A DNA stretch of 64,000 bases from Ephemerocybe angulata. Taxonomy: Eukaryota; Basidiomycota; Agaricomycetes; Agaricales; Psathyrellaceae. The stretch lies in assembly GCA_013368325.1 (NCBI GenBank), contig JAACJK010000163.1, positions 310,001 to 374,000 of the forward strand, given 5' to 3'. Numbering within the stretch: the first letter of the stretch is position 1; each line of letters begins with the position of its first letter. The translations under genes and the position numbers were made by a program. The notes under the pieces are model-generated. The model did not search any database. It was not told where the DNA came from and worked only from the letters and a program-made list of their open reading frames with translations. Positions 11,918-21,739 of the stretch are shown one piece after another.

Positions 11918-12370
11918 GGCGGTCTGCGGAACAGTTTGGAGAGAAGGGGTGTGTACTGAAAGGGAAAGTATACTCGCAAGGGCTGTATCAGAATACATGC
12001 TTAGATGCCACTTACTGGAATGAACAACTTTAGTCGAGAATGGCGCAAGGTGATCTCAATCCTCTTTTCGGAATTCGCCGCCGTCAGGGCTGTCAAACTG
12101 CTACCGCAAGGGTATTTTCTATTCAGTTTCGGGTGCTTCCTGCCAGTGTGGGACAAGCAGAATTATCGCAGCGTCACTTACACTGGGTGACTTTCCATAA
12201 CGCTAAATAAAAATAGGATAGCTTTCAGGGTCGGCGGAGTTTGAATCACGGCATTTTCTATTTTTCTAAACCACAGCTGCTTTTACGCATCCAAGGTTGG
12301 TCCATCATTCATATCCGGACTTCCATCTACATAAGTACATATTACCCCTGTGGCGGACCAGGGCCGTTCC
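11918..12370. other. Intergenic region
   Basis: Presumed promoter of the bZIP gene and 3' region of the SANT-like gene. No gene or repeat is recognised. Confidence 0.4.
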
Positions 12371-12877
12371 TCATCCCCGACGCGATTTTGTATACAGAAC
12401 GTAGACACCGAGGCCAAGGATGGCAAGGAGGAAGGTGTAGGGTTGTAGTTGTTCGAGCTTGGAGGTTTGTTCACCCTTGCGGAGTTCGTATTCGAGCTCA
12501 GCTCTGACACGGATCTCCGTTTCGATGGCTTTTGCTCGAGATATCCAACTGGGATTGGTCGGCTTTGCAGGCGCACGGGCAAGCTGGTGGGGGGACTAAG
12601 GTAGGGATTAAGGTTAAAGGAAGGGCATACAATCACTTACTCTCTCGTACTTCCTCTTGAGAACCCTCCAATCGCGAGCACACCAGCGGTTTTCCGACGC
12701 CCGTTCCTCATAGAAATGCTCAACAAGTTTCCACCTTTCCTGACCGATCGGCATGTGCTCGTCGACGAGGCTCAGCAACACATCAATCTCAGGTTCGCTG
12801 AAGTTACGTGGGCTAGTTGGTCGGGCTTGTCCCTGGTCTGGCATGATGGAAGAGCTGAGTAACTGAGGTTCCTCCAT
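12371..12877 (-). CDS. Small SANT/trihelix-like protein with C-terminal membrane anchor
   Basis: Two exons (12877-12641, 12583-12371) give 149 aa. Residues about 25-85 (SEPEIDVLLSLVDEHMPIG, W..V..FYEER, then W.VLKRKYERL) have the helix and Trp spacing of Myb/SANT or trihelix domains, followed by KPTNPSWISRAKAIETEI; this layout resembles DUF6818-type proteins. A Glu/Arg-rich helix leads to a hydrophobic segment of about 17 residues (YTFLLAILGLGVYVLYT) and a short basic end (KSRRG), which is a tail-anchor arrangement. Without the splice the C-terminus would be meaningless, so the junction is well supported. The start could instead be Met 12844. Function is not known. Confidence 0.72.
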
Positions 12878-13703
12878 GTTAGCCTGGTATTTCAACAGCG
12901 GAAACAAAGGACTCACTGTCGATAACTCACCAGTCACAAATTCGAAGGCGCTGGTCACCCATCCGACACTCAGGCCATCTTATAGAGACGAGAGGTAACT
13001 AACCTGAGCGCGTAATGAGATCAGGCACCTTTGAAACGAGAGAGAAACGAGAGATTGAGAAAGCAGCAGGCTGAGTGTTTATCCAAACAACATTGCACTA
13101 AAAGGAGACTCACCTCGAGTTTGTTAACATCGGGCGTTACTAGAAGCGCGGATGAGCAGATGGGCTGCCTTTCCCAGCCAACATGGTCGCGTCGAAGAGG
13201 ACGGAGCGGCGAGGATGGAGGGAAGGAACGCGTTCACTGCCAGTGAGGCGGACGCGACTCGACCTAATGCGGCCTTTCCCAGGCGGTGCCGAGATTGAAT
13301 CGCACTGCCGGGCGCTCAAAAGGGTAATCCGACGCTAAGCGAGCGTTTAGAAATCTAGAGAGGGGGGGTATAGGCCTCGTCTAGATTTAAGGTTTAGAAA
13401 AGTTCAGATTCAACTCCGCTTGACAGATCTCAAGATTCCGCGTTCGGCATCCCGGCTTGGTGCTTCTACAGCCTCCGAAATAGAATAGAAATAGTCGAAT
13501 CTTTTATTTAGCGTTATGGAAAGTCACCCACTGTGGAGGTTTGGGCGAAACTGCCGTCTTGGCAGAAAATTCAATTTGATTTTGACATATAATCTGCTCC
13601 CGTTTAGGCGGCGTTAATAATACAGCCGGCCACGACTCAGGGCCAGCGCCTCTTGAACCAGAACACCTTCCTGGCTTTCCGTTTCTATTAGTCCAATCCA
13701 TGC
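12878..13703. other. Long intergenic region with an inverted repeat
   Basis: No gene is supported over about 825 bp between the SANT-like gene and the permease. It contains a purine-rich stretch near 13030 and the hairpin listed at 13351-13388. The remainder shows nothing recognisable. Confidence 0.5.
13351..13388. repeat. Imperfect inverted repeat (hairpin)
   Basis: AAATCTAGA (13351-13359) is matched by TCTAGATTT (13380-13388), and the inner GAGG/CCTC extends the stem with a single bulged G. The loop is G-rich. It sits alone in a gene-free region; it could be a remnant of a mobile element or chance. Confidence 0.5.
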
Positions 13704-15933
13704 ATGAGTACTCACCCCTACCAACCACCGCCACGGATAATGAGATCATCGACTCAGGAGGGTCTCCAGACCGTGGGGATGGAGGAACAAAGAGAAGCCT
13801 GCACGAGCGTCAGTACGTCGAAACTGCTCGACCCAACCAGTGATGCGTATCTCATGGCTCGGGGTGGGTACCACACAGTCTATCGATGATTGCTTTGGCA
13901 GGGATGATAGGCACAGGCCTGTTTCTATCCAGCGGAAAAGCTTTGGCACAGGCCGGCCCCCTTGGATGTGTCCTGGGCTTCTTGCTTGTGAGCACGCCTA
14001 TCTTAAACGTACCGCTGGGAGCCTCATCCTGGTGCTGCTTCTCAGATGGGTTCCGTAACTGCGTCTATCGGTATCGAGGTTCTTCTGGAGCTCCGAGGGT
14101 AAATTTACTGAGATTAACACAGCCTTTATCTCTGCGGAAATGTCCGCCTTCAAACCTGTCGGGGGAGGATTCGTTCGACACGCTACCATGTGGATTGACC
14201 AAAGTGCTGGAATCGTTGCTGGGTCTGTCAGCAGACCTGCATTCCCCCTATCCTTTGCTGATAATCTTACCAGATGGAATTTTTGGTACTCTATGGCAAT
14301 CACAATGCCTGCCGAGGTCTCAGCTGCCGTTACCTTGCTGGGATTTTGGAATCCGAACCAGAACGTCGCAATACCAATACTGTATGGCGCAAAGTTCTCA
14401 CTCCCAAGGAAGGGTATTCTGACCATCTAGCAGGGTTCTCTGGTTGAGTATCACAGCGATCAACCTGGCTCCAGTCAAATTCTATGGCGAATTCGAATTC
14501 TATTTCGCGTTTTGTAAGGTTCGTACCAAATATATTCGTGTGCTTTGACCTAATCATCTCAATGTGTAGATTGCATTCATCGTCGCCTTTATATTCTCGG
14601 GGATGTTGCTCGACGCTGGTATCTTGACCGGGGAGGGGCGAATTGGATTCCGGTACTGGTCATCACCCTTTCCACTCTTTCGTGAATACGCACTGCAGGG
14701 CTGGAAGGGCAAAATCGCTGGATTTTGGTCAACCATGATAGCGGCAGCGTTTGCCTATGGGAATGTGCAGATTGTGGCAATTGCTGGAGCTGAAACACGC
14801 AATCCACGAAAAGCTATTCCTGCCGCACTGAAGAAGACATTCCTTCGTGTTGTCATGTTTTACGTGCTTTCTATCTTCGTAATGTCTCTGCTGGTACCAG
14901 CCAGTGACCCCCGGTTGACCTACGGAGAAAGGATTACCCAGAGTCCCTTCGTAATCGCGTTTACTCGGGCAGGTATCAAGGTCAGCTCCACCTTTGCAAG
15001 TCAAGAGTTCGTCTCATACCTGTGTATAGGGCATTCCATCTGCGTTCAACGCGGCGGTAAGAACTTCCCAAGGCCATGACATGAACATACTCTGACCTCT
15101 TTGAGCAATGTCTCAAAGATCCTAACATCCGCCGTAAGCTCTGCTAATGCATGCACCTTTCTCGCCTCTCGGACGCTCCATGGTCTCGCGTTGGACGGCA
15201 ATGCTCCTCACATATTTCTGTCGTTGAACCGCTACCATATACCGTACATTGCCGTACTGGTGTCTTCGGCATGGGGCATCGTTGCGCTTCTCAGTCTTAA
15301 CAGCGATGCCATGCAGGTTCGTGGTCCCTCCCTATTTCCACGATCGCTACCAATGTCCTGGCCGCCAGGTGTTCGTATGGCTGGTCTCTGTCGTTACAAC
15401 CGCTGGGCTAGTCTCATGGATTATCATTTGCATTGCTTATCTTCGGTTCTTCAACGCCCTCCAAAAGCAAGGCATTTCTAGGGATGAACTCCCGTACAAA
15501 AGTCCTTATCAACCTTTTCTTACTGTAAGTCGGAAGGTTGCACGGAGCGTCGCGCAAGTGCCTGACCGTTCCACCCAAAGTACTTCGCTTTGGTTATGAA
15601 CGTCCTCGTAGTTCTCACAAGTGGATGGTTATCATTCCTTGACATCTTCAGCGTATCCAGTTTCCTCCACAATTACCTCAACTGGTGCGTTGTTCGGTTT
15701 GAAGCGGACGTCTATGACCATCTGACGTATGTCTACTTTCGCTGCCACATAGCATTCTGGTCCCTTTAGGATATGCGGTCTGTAAGTATGCACGACAGGA
15801 AACTCTGGTCCCACTAGAAGGCATCGACATTAAAACGGAGCTGGAACTCATTCAGCACGAAGCAGAGAACGAGAACACTAAACCTATAACCCAAGACTCC
15901 ACGTATGACAGAATTTTATCATCAGCTTTCTAA
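13704..15933 (+). CDS. Amino-acid permease (YAT/AAP family), apparent frameshift in exon 1
   Basis: Plasma-membrane amino-acid:H+ symporter of the fungal APC family. Eleven exons were traced (first 13704-13987; then 14046-14070, 14123-14222, 14274-14381, 14431-14518, 14570-14980, 15030-15056, 15119-15316, 15369-15524, 15581-15684, 15753-15933), all in phase from exon 2 on, for about 560 aa. Family motifs are SMIALAGMIGTGLFLSSGKAL, EMSAFKPVGGGF, GWNFWYSMAITMPAE, FYGEFEFYFA, VAIAGAETRNPRKAIP, HGLALDGNAPHIF, and GYAVCKYARQETLVPLEGID near the end. In exon 1 the frame carrying MSTHPYQ...AYLMARG runs into a stop at about 13888, whereas the transmembrane part is in another frame. A one-base change in the G-rich tract 13860-13868 would join them. 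Either a recent null allele, a sequencing error, or an unusually short or poor intron explains this. Confidence 0.85.
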
Positions 15934-15996
15934 TAGGACCATCGTGTATATCCTTGACTGAGAAACTGCAGCTAATGTGGCACAGGGATCCTTCAG

Positions 15997-17566
15997 TCAA
16001 GCAAGTTCGACACCCCAAACTCTCCTGAACAAGAGGCGAAGCAACACCTCTGGGCCCGGAGTGTCTGTCACACACCAAACGCCGTGCGGTGAATCTTTGA
16101 TTTCTGGTTTCATCTCCACTTCCACCTCTGCGGGGACTGTGGTTGACTCCCACAACCCATCCTTAGTATGGAGAGTCCCCTCTAAAAGACGTTGCACCTC
16201 TGCTCTGTTGGCACCTGGAGCATAGGCCGATGCATCTTCTCGACGGTCCACAACCAGCATCCCGCGAGTAATCTCCCCAGTTCTGTCCAGCCGCGTAAGC
16301 CCCGAGGGTATCTTAAAGTTCTTGTGATACTGGACCATGCGTACCTTTCAATGTCAAATACGCGCTTTCGGGCCCTCCAACCGGTCGGGAGAGGGTAAGC
16401 ATTATCCGTGGGTTTCAAGTAAGGGGGCGTGCCGCATATCGCGCACCAGATAGCCGTGATGTCGTGAAGTTCCATTGCATCTTTTCCAAACTCGAGCATG
16501 ATCTCCCTCGTTCTTTCAAGGAACGAGCTGGTAAAGTGAGTTAAAGGGGCCTTGTTCGAGGCAATCGACGGCTCGGCAGTAGTCGAGAAGCTGGGGTCTA
16601 CAAACTGTCTGTAAACCGGGAACGGAATTTCATGGGGTGTCGTGATATCAAGGGGGAGTAGGAGAAACCGTTCTAACGGCAGCTCGGTCAGATTCTCAGA
16701 GACGAGAAGACGTTTGACGGCGAAAGGGTCTGCGAAGAAGTTGACTGCGTGCGCGGTCTGAATTGAGCCGTATTCCACCTGCAGCTGAATATGACGCACA
16801 TTCTGCGACTGGGCTGGTGTTTCCAGGAACATCAACAGCACCTCCCATGGCCACAAATCGCCCGATTAGACTGCAAATTGCCTGCCGATCTTTCTGCACT
16901 AGCATCGCGATATTGGTGAGAGGTCCGAGGGCGACATATGTGATAGACCGTGCGGGTCTAGAGCGAATGGTACGGATGATAGCGTCCAGCCCTTCTTCCT
17001 TCACAACTGTGAGGGAGCGACCCAGGCCTTCCTCCACGAAACTATTGTCAAGATCCAGTTCTTCATGGCGAGCTGCAATATCCCCAAGGCCGTCCCTCCC
17101 GTGGAAGTATTGGGCACTGTGCAGTGATCCTTCCAAAGGTGCGGATACGCCTCTGACCAGCAGAGGTGGAGAATCGGGTCGGAAGTTGGGGAACCTGAGG
17201 GTATCTTCCGGGTGTATCTCGAGATGTTTGGCTATCGCTTGATAAGCCTTCAGGATGTTGAGGCTGGGACAGATTCATGGTCTACGCGAACTGTTGGAAG
17301 GTAGGAGGGACCCACTATGAAGCATCAATATCCGTATTGCCGTACGATATCACAAAGGCGAGAATCTCCAACTCTGGCGACGCCAAAGCCAGCAATCTGG
17401 TGTGCTCGGGTCAGCTTTGGCGCGGTTGGCCAGAAATGCGGATTACATTGCGACGATATCATCAACGCCGGGGTCGGTATCAACTTTTGGCGAGCCTCAA
17501 CATGGACGGTGACATCGCAGAGCGTCGAGACTCACTGATCACCGGGACTCTACTCGCGGAGGCCAT
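15997..17566 (-). CDS. Inosine-uridine-preferring nucleoside hydrolase family protein
   Basis: Hydrolyses the N-glycosidic bond of ribonucleosides for base salvage (IunH/URH1 family). Starting at ATG 17566 (MASASRVPVI), splicing over a 50-bp intron gives the calcium-binding signature DTDPGVDDI near residue 12. Later motifs are SYGNTDIDASY, GRDGLGDIA, YVALGPLTNIAM, FVAMGGAVDVPGNTSPVAEFNFFADPFA and, near the middle, HDITAIWCAI; these are in the family's order. The C-terminal part (RTGEITRGMLVVDRRED) is typical of fungal members, which are about 400 aa long. Six or seven short exons are needed. It is divergent from RACK1, 181 bp away. A CNT-type nucleoside importer lies 32 kb downstream. Confidence 0.92.
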
Positions 17567-17747
17567 TTGAGCGCTTCTGCATCCGCGCCCGGCGCTTAGA
17601 TGGCATCGGCCGGCAACTGTATAGTTCTGTTACGGGCTGTCACGGTGGCTTGTGCGTGACAGATGCGTGATGCGTGACCCAACTGAAGCGCGGCCATCGT
17701 TGCTGGCCATAGTTCGTCCTCGACACCGTCCAATCTCTGCATCCAAC

Positions 17748-18958
17748 ATGAGCGAATCGTTGCGTTTTATGGGCTCCCTTGAGGGCCACAAGGGATGGGT
17801 TACCGCCATCGCAACGTCCTCGGAGAACCCTGACATGATCTTGTCCGCGTCGCGAGGTCTGTTTGAACACTCTAATCCATGATTACTCTCTCTTACGAGC
17901 GGATTAGACAAGACCATCATCGTCTGGCAATTGACCCGCGACGAGGACAGCTACGGCTACCCCAAGCGCATTCTCCACGGTCACAACCACTTCGTCTCTG
18001 ACGTCGTTATCTCCTCCGACGGCCAGTTCGCTCTCTCCGCCTCCTGGGATCACACTCTCCGCCTCTGGGACCTGAACACCGGCGCTACCACCCGTCGCTT
18101 CGTTGGCCACACCTCCGATGTCCTCTCCGTCAGCTTCTCCGCCGACAACAGGCAGATCGTCTCCGGCTCCCGTGACAAGACCATCAAGCTCTGGAACACC
18201 CTCGGCGAGTGCAAGTACGATATCAAGGAGGATGGTCACTCCGAGTGGGTCTCCTGCGTTCGCTTCAGCCCCAACGTCTCCAACCCCGTCATCGTTTCCT
18301 CTGGATGGGACAAGGTCGTCAAGGTTAGTGTCACATATGTCCTTCTTCTAGGGGTGATGTTATACGAATATATTTGCTACTTCAGAGAGCTAAAGCTCCA
18401 TGAGACTACATATTCCACCAAGATCTCTGACTCTCTGTTGCCGGTTCACCGTTTTCTGCGGACTTTCAGCTAACAATTCACTTCAGGTCTGGGAACTCTC
18501 CAAGTTCAAGCTCAAGACCAACCACTACGGCCACACCGGATACGTCAACACCGTTGCCGTCTCCCCCGATGGCTCGCTCGCCGCCTCCGGTGGAAAGGAC
18601 GGTATCACCATGCTCTGGGACCTCAACGAGGGCAAGCACCTCTACTCCCTCGAGGCTGGTGATGTTGTCAACGCCCTCGTCTTCTCCCCTAACCGTTACT
18701 GGCTCTGCGCTGCCACCGCCACCTGCGTCAAAATCTTCGATCTTGAGAGCAAGTGAGTTGAATCCCTCTTCTAGCGTCTTTCAATTGCTGACCCGTGCCA
18801 TCAGGTCCATCGTCGACGAGCTCAAGCCCGCTTACACCGACGTCCGTGAGGAAGGTCGTCAACCCGAGTGTGTCTCCATTGCCTGGTCCGCTGATGGTCA
18901 GACCCTCTTCGCCGGCTTCACCGACAACGCCCTCCGTGTCTGGACCGTTACTTCATAA
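17748..18958 (+). CDS. CPC2: RACK1/Cpc2/Asc1, 40S-associated WD40 scaffold
   Basis: Seven-bladed WD40 protein bound to the 40S head near the mRNA exit; it links translation to kinase signalling and general amino-acid control. Four exons (17748-17856, 17908-18323, 18487-18752, 18805-18958) give 314 aa, exactly the family length. The sequence is almost canonical: [83 protein letters not shown] and the final [11 protein letters not shown]. Codon use is strongly biased to C-ending codons, as expected for a highly expressed gene. Intron 2 (18324-18486) is far longer than the others and carries a box C/D snoRNA. Confidence 0.98.
18351..18434 (+). ncRNA. snR24: Box C/D snoRNA, U24 (snR24) type, intronic in RACK1
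   Basis: Guide RNA for 2'-O-methylation of 25S rRNA, processed from the spliced intron. Box C-like GTGATGT is at 18354-18360 and box D CTGA at 18427-18430. Immediately before box D is CCACCAAGATCT (18415-18426), complementary to the rRNA segment AGATCTTGGTGG. A second antisense element, ATATTTGCTA (18370-18379), is complementary to TAGCAAATAT, found a few bases further on in the same rRNA helix. Both are the U24 guides. A C'-like CATGAGA lies at about 18399. Box D' after the upstream guide is degenerate. In budding yeast U24 also resides in the ASC1 (RACK1) intron, so the host is conserved. Ends are approximate because the terminal stem is weak. Confidence 0.88.
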
Positions 18959-19062
18959 AAGTGTACTTTCATGCCACATTAGTGATTCCATCATCATCCC
19001 TCTGGAAATGACAAAAACATCTAAACATGTTATAATGCCAAAAGATTGGGTATGGAACGAAA

Positions 19063-19968
19063 CTACGCGACCGATTCACTGAGATTGCGTTGTCGCTCTG
19101 AGAAGTCCCATCTGTCCAAGCCGCCGAAGTTGACTTGCATGCCAAGGTAGGTCATGTTAAACTGGAGATCGCAAATATGTGCGACCTTGGCGCGCCAACT
19201 GTCACCGCTGCATATTGTTCAGCACATGAGAAGCGAGCGGGACGAAGGGAACGTACGTTGCGGTGCCGTATACGTCGCCAGACGAAGAAATCAGCCGAAC
19301 GCTTTCATCGTTTAGCGACTTGTCGTCGTAAATCCATATTGTTTTTCCTGTGTATATTTCTTGCCAATCGTTCTTGTCAATGAGAGGATGCGGTGGTTGG
19401 ATCTTCTTGACGTCTTTTGGACGCGGCGGCGCTGGGCGGAGGTCGACATCGTTGATCAATCGTAAGGCCGCGATGTTGGAGATTTTGTCGAAAAGCTGTC
19501 GCTCTTCAGGAAGGGCTGGGTCAATGACCGTGATGATAGACGTCGGAGGGGATTCGTCGTCGGAGCTGTCGTCTGATTCGTTCCCGCCTTCCATGTCGAC
19601 ATCAGTCGATTGAGACGGTGGAGCTGTAGATGTCGATGGGCCTGCTTCGTCTTCTGGAGGGGAGGGAACGAGAGTTTTGAGAATGTCGCGTTCTGCGTCC
19701 TTGAGTTTAGAGTGGAACGCGTCCCAGGCTGCGTCGTTGGAGTAGTCTGCCCGGATAAGGACGCCAGGAGCATCGTCTTCGAGGAGGTAGTCAAAGAGGT
19801 CGTCGTCGTAGTCCTGGTTGCAAGAAGTACGTATATTTTGAGAATTGTTAGTTTGTACGATATTGTGATGCGAACCTCAAGTGCGGCATCATCCTGCGAG
19901 TCTTTTGGAGGTGGTGTCGTCGGCCAGTGTTTGTGCAACGTCCGAAGCGTCAGAGCTCGACGCTCCAT
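19063..19968 (-). CDS. Conserved hypothetical protein with acidic segment
   Basis: Three exons (19968-19876, 19813-19257, 19207-19063) give 264 aa with consistent phases. The N-terminus is MERRALTLRTLHKHWP. The segment PGVLIRADYSNDAAWDAFHSKL, followed some 60 residues later by ITVIDPA, resembles the start and middle of DUF6924-like modules, but an acidic Ser/Asp-rich insert lies between, so this is only a suggestion. The C-terminal 90 residues (WQEIYTGKTIWIYDDKSLNDESVRL, then FNMTYLGMQVNFGGLDRWDFSE) look globular. No catalytic motif or membrane segment is seen. It is convergent with RACK1, with about 100 bp between stops. Confidence 0.72.
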
Positions 19969-20473
19969 GCTGGGCCCCGGTGATTTTTCTGCATCGTAGT
20001 GCGTCTGGGCTCATGGTTCATACTCAGGTTTACCTGGGGTATGAGATCAAGGCTAACCTTGATTATGTTTGCGAGGACGGGGTGCATGGTGGAGGGAGAG
20101 GAGAGATCAATTCGGTAGGCGCTGATGTCAAGATCATCATCATGTCAATGGAGGAAAATCCTGGAAAATCTTGGTCCCTGACAGTGACTTGAGAGCTTCA
20201 ACTGATTCTTGTACACCAGTGGAGGTGGAAGTCGCAGGCGCAGAGAAACTACGCTGCGTAGGCCCAGTAACACTGGCACAATGCGGAGATACCTGTCGTC
20301 TGCGGCTCGCCATACTACCCAGCACCAGATTGCCGCAACCGCGACAATGCCCGTCTCCGTGTAGCTTTCGAAATCCCCAAAATGAATAAGCATTACGTGC
20401 GTGTAATAGTCTATGAGCAGAACAACAGAGCGCCTGGGTGTTCCCGGCCAAAGGTTCATGGTGTACGTTAGCA
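19969..20473. other. Intergenic region with one unsupported minus ORF
   Basis: This is the 3' flank of GOT1 and the promoter of the gene starting at 19968. A 109-codon minus ORF (20474-20145) starts inside the GOT1 stop region and has two hydrophobic stretches, but it has no family resemblance and overlaps the expected GOT1 3' UTR, so I do not call it. Confidence 0.4.
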
Positions 20474-21240
20474 TTATACTGCTGATGTGCGTGAGCCGGC
20501 AAGGCGGTCGACCACCTGCATGAGCAAGAGGTTAGTTGTGGAATTACGTCAGTGGGGTAGATGAATGGGAAAAGGAGACGCACCCCAGAAATGTATGGCA
20601 ATGAGAGCGCTGTCCCGATGAAGGGTAGTTGGCGGAGGAATGTCACTACGACGGGGAAGAAGTCGCTGTGCATGATTAAACCGGAGTAAGATTGGGAGAA
20701 CATAAGACTAAGGAGCGGAGATTTGCACAGGTGAGAGAAGGGGGACGCACCCGAACAGGTTGAGGAAGCCAAAGGTCTCGATGAGCATCCCAATGAACGG
20801 CCATTTGAAGAAGATGAGGAGGATGCCGCCGAAGAAACAGAGGGAGCCCCGAATCTTCTGTTTGCGGGCGAAAAAGGAGACTGTTTTTTGAGGGCCAATG
20901 ATGAGTGCCAGACCCGATACGAAGAGAATCTATGTGAGCGTTCGGATGGACGAAGGAGGTGGGTGATGTCGGAGAGGGTTGACAGGGTCGGGTGGTTCAG
21001 CATTTATCGCATTGGAATTCGTCGCGATGGACGAAGAATTTGAATATGGCGTACATTGCCCAAGGCCAGAAGTGCTCCGTCAAAGAGGAACATGACACCG
21101 AGGAACATGAAGAGTCCTCCGAATGTCGTGAGCGCGACACCGATTTCTGCGCAAGTTCAAGGCGTTAGTGACAACCGCCACAAAGCTGCTCTGCAGGCCG
21201 TGAGATGCGACAACGTACTCTGCGCGTCCGAGAGCCACAT
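20474..21240 (-). CDS. GOT1: Got1-type Golgi membrane protein
   Basis: Small four-TM protein of COPII/Golgi membranes that supports ER-Golgi transport. Five exons were traced; the first is MWLSDAQ from ATG 21240. After the first intron comes KIGVALTTFGGLFMFLGVMFLFDGALLALGN (TM1 and TM2 start), then ILFVSGLALIIGPQKTVSFF, ARKQKIRGSLCFFGGILLIFFKWPFIGM and FFPVVVTFLRQLPFIG. The end is GVVDRLAGSRTSAV. The pattern GxxxTxFGxxFxFLGxxxxFD followed by RKQKxxGSxxFFGGI is diagnostic for Got1/Sft2-like proteins, and the length of about 140 aa fits. The four introns are all canonical with matching phases. Confidence 0.93.
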
Positions 21241-21739
21241 ATTGAGCAGAAGGAACAAGGGCCTTGGGCTAGGATTACAGGGAGGCTAGAGTGCGTGTCG
21301 ACGTGTAGCCTACGCAGCACAGCGGTTCGATGTGCGTGTCAATCTACCAGGCTATATATAGAAGGTCTTTGACACGTCCGGTGTTCATCCAGCTTTCTTG
21401 CACGATTCGAGATTGAGGTGTATTACAGGTATTAAGGCATATGCCAACAACAAGAAGACTTTGATCACCTTCATATAATGCCCTAGAGAAGAGGAGGAAT
21501 ATAAAAACGCTACAGCCCCGTAGCGAGGAGCATCCTATCGTGGATGCTCCTCCAAAAGGTTCAAGAGGAATGGTAGTAATAAGTTATACAGCATGTGGTC
21601 GATAGTTCGACTGCGATTGGGAAATTGTCTTCGTATGATTCCAAGCTCTGACTACGATACCATTAAGGCTTATTAGACTGGAGTTTAGATCAGTGGGAGA
21701 CGAGAGAGACGCACCTCAGGGTATATGGTGTTGTTACAA
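21241..21739. other. Intergenic region with paired hairpins
   Basis: Promoter of GOT1 and 3' region of the gene ending at 21740. A TATA-like ctatatatag lies near 21351, about 110 bp upstream of GOT1. The two hairpins listed at 21508-21552 are the only other structure. Confidence 0.45.
21508..21552. repeat. Two adjacent perfect hairpins
   Basis: CGCTAC (21508-21513) pairs with GTAGCG (21520-21525) around a 6-nt loop. Directly after it, GAGGAGCATCC (21525-21535) pairs perfectly with GGATGCTCCTC (21542-21552) around the loop TATCGT. They are sharply defined against a featureless background. On the minus strand they would lie about 190 nt past the stop of the gene at 21740, within reach of its 3' UTR. 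Confidence 0.7.

Noticed and set aside
20145..20474. 109-codon minus-strand ORF just downstream of GOT1
   Set aside because: It lies in the expected GOT1 3' UTR, has no recognisable domain and no promoter of its own.
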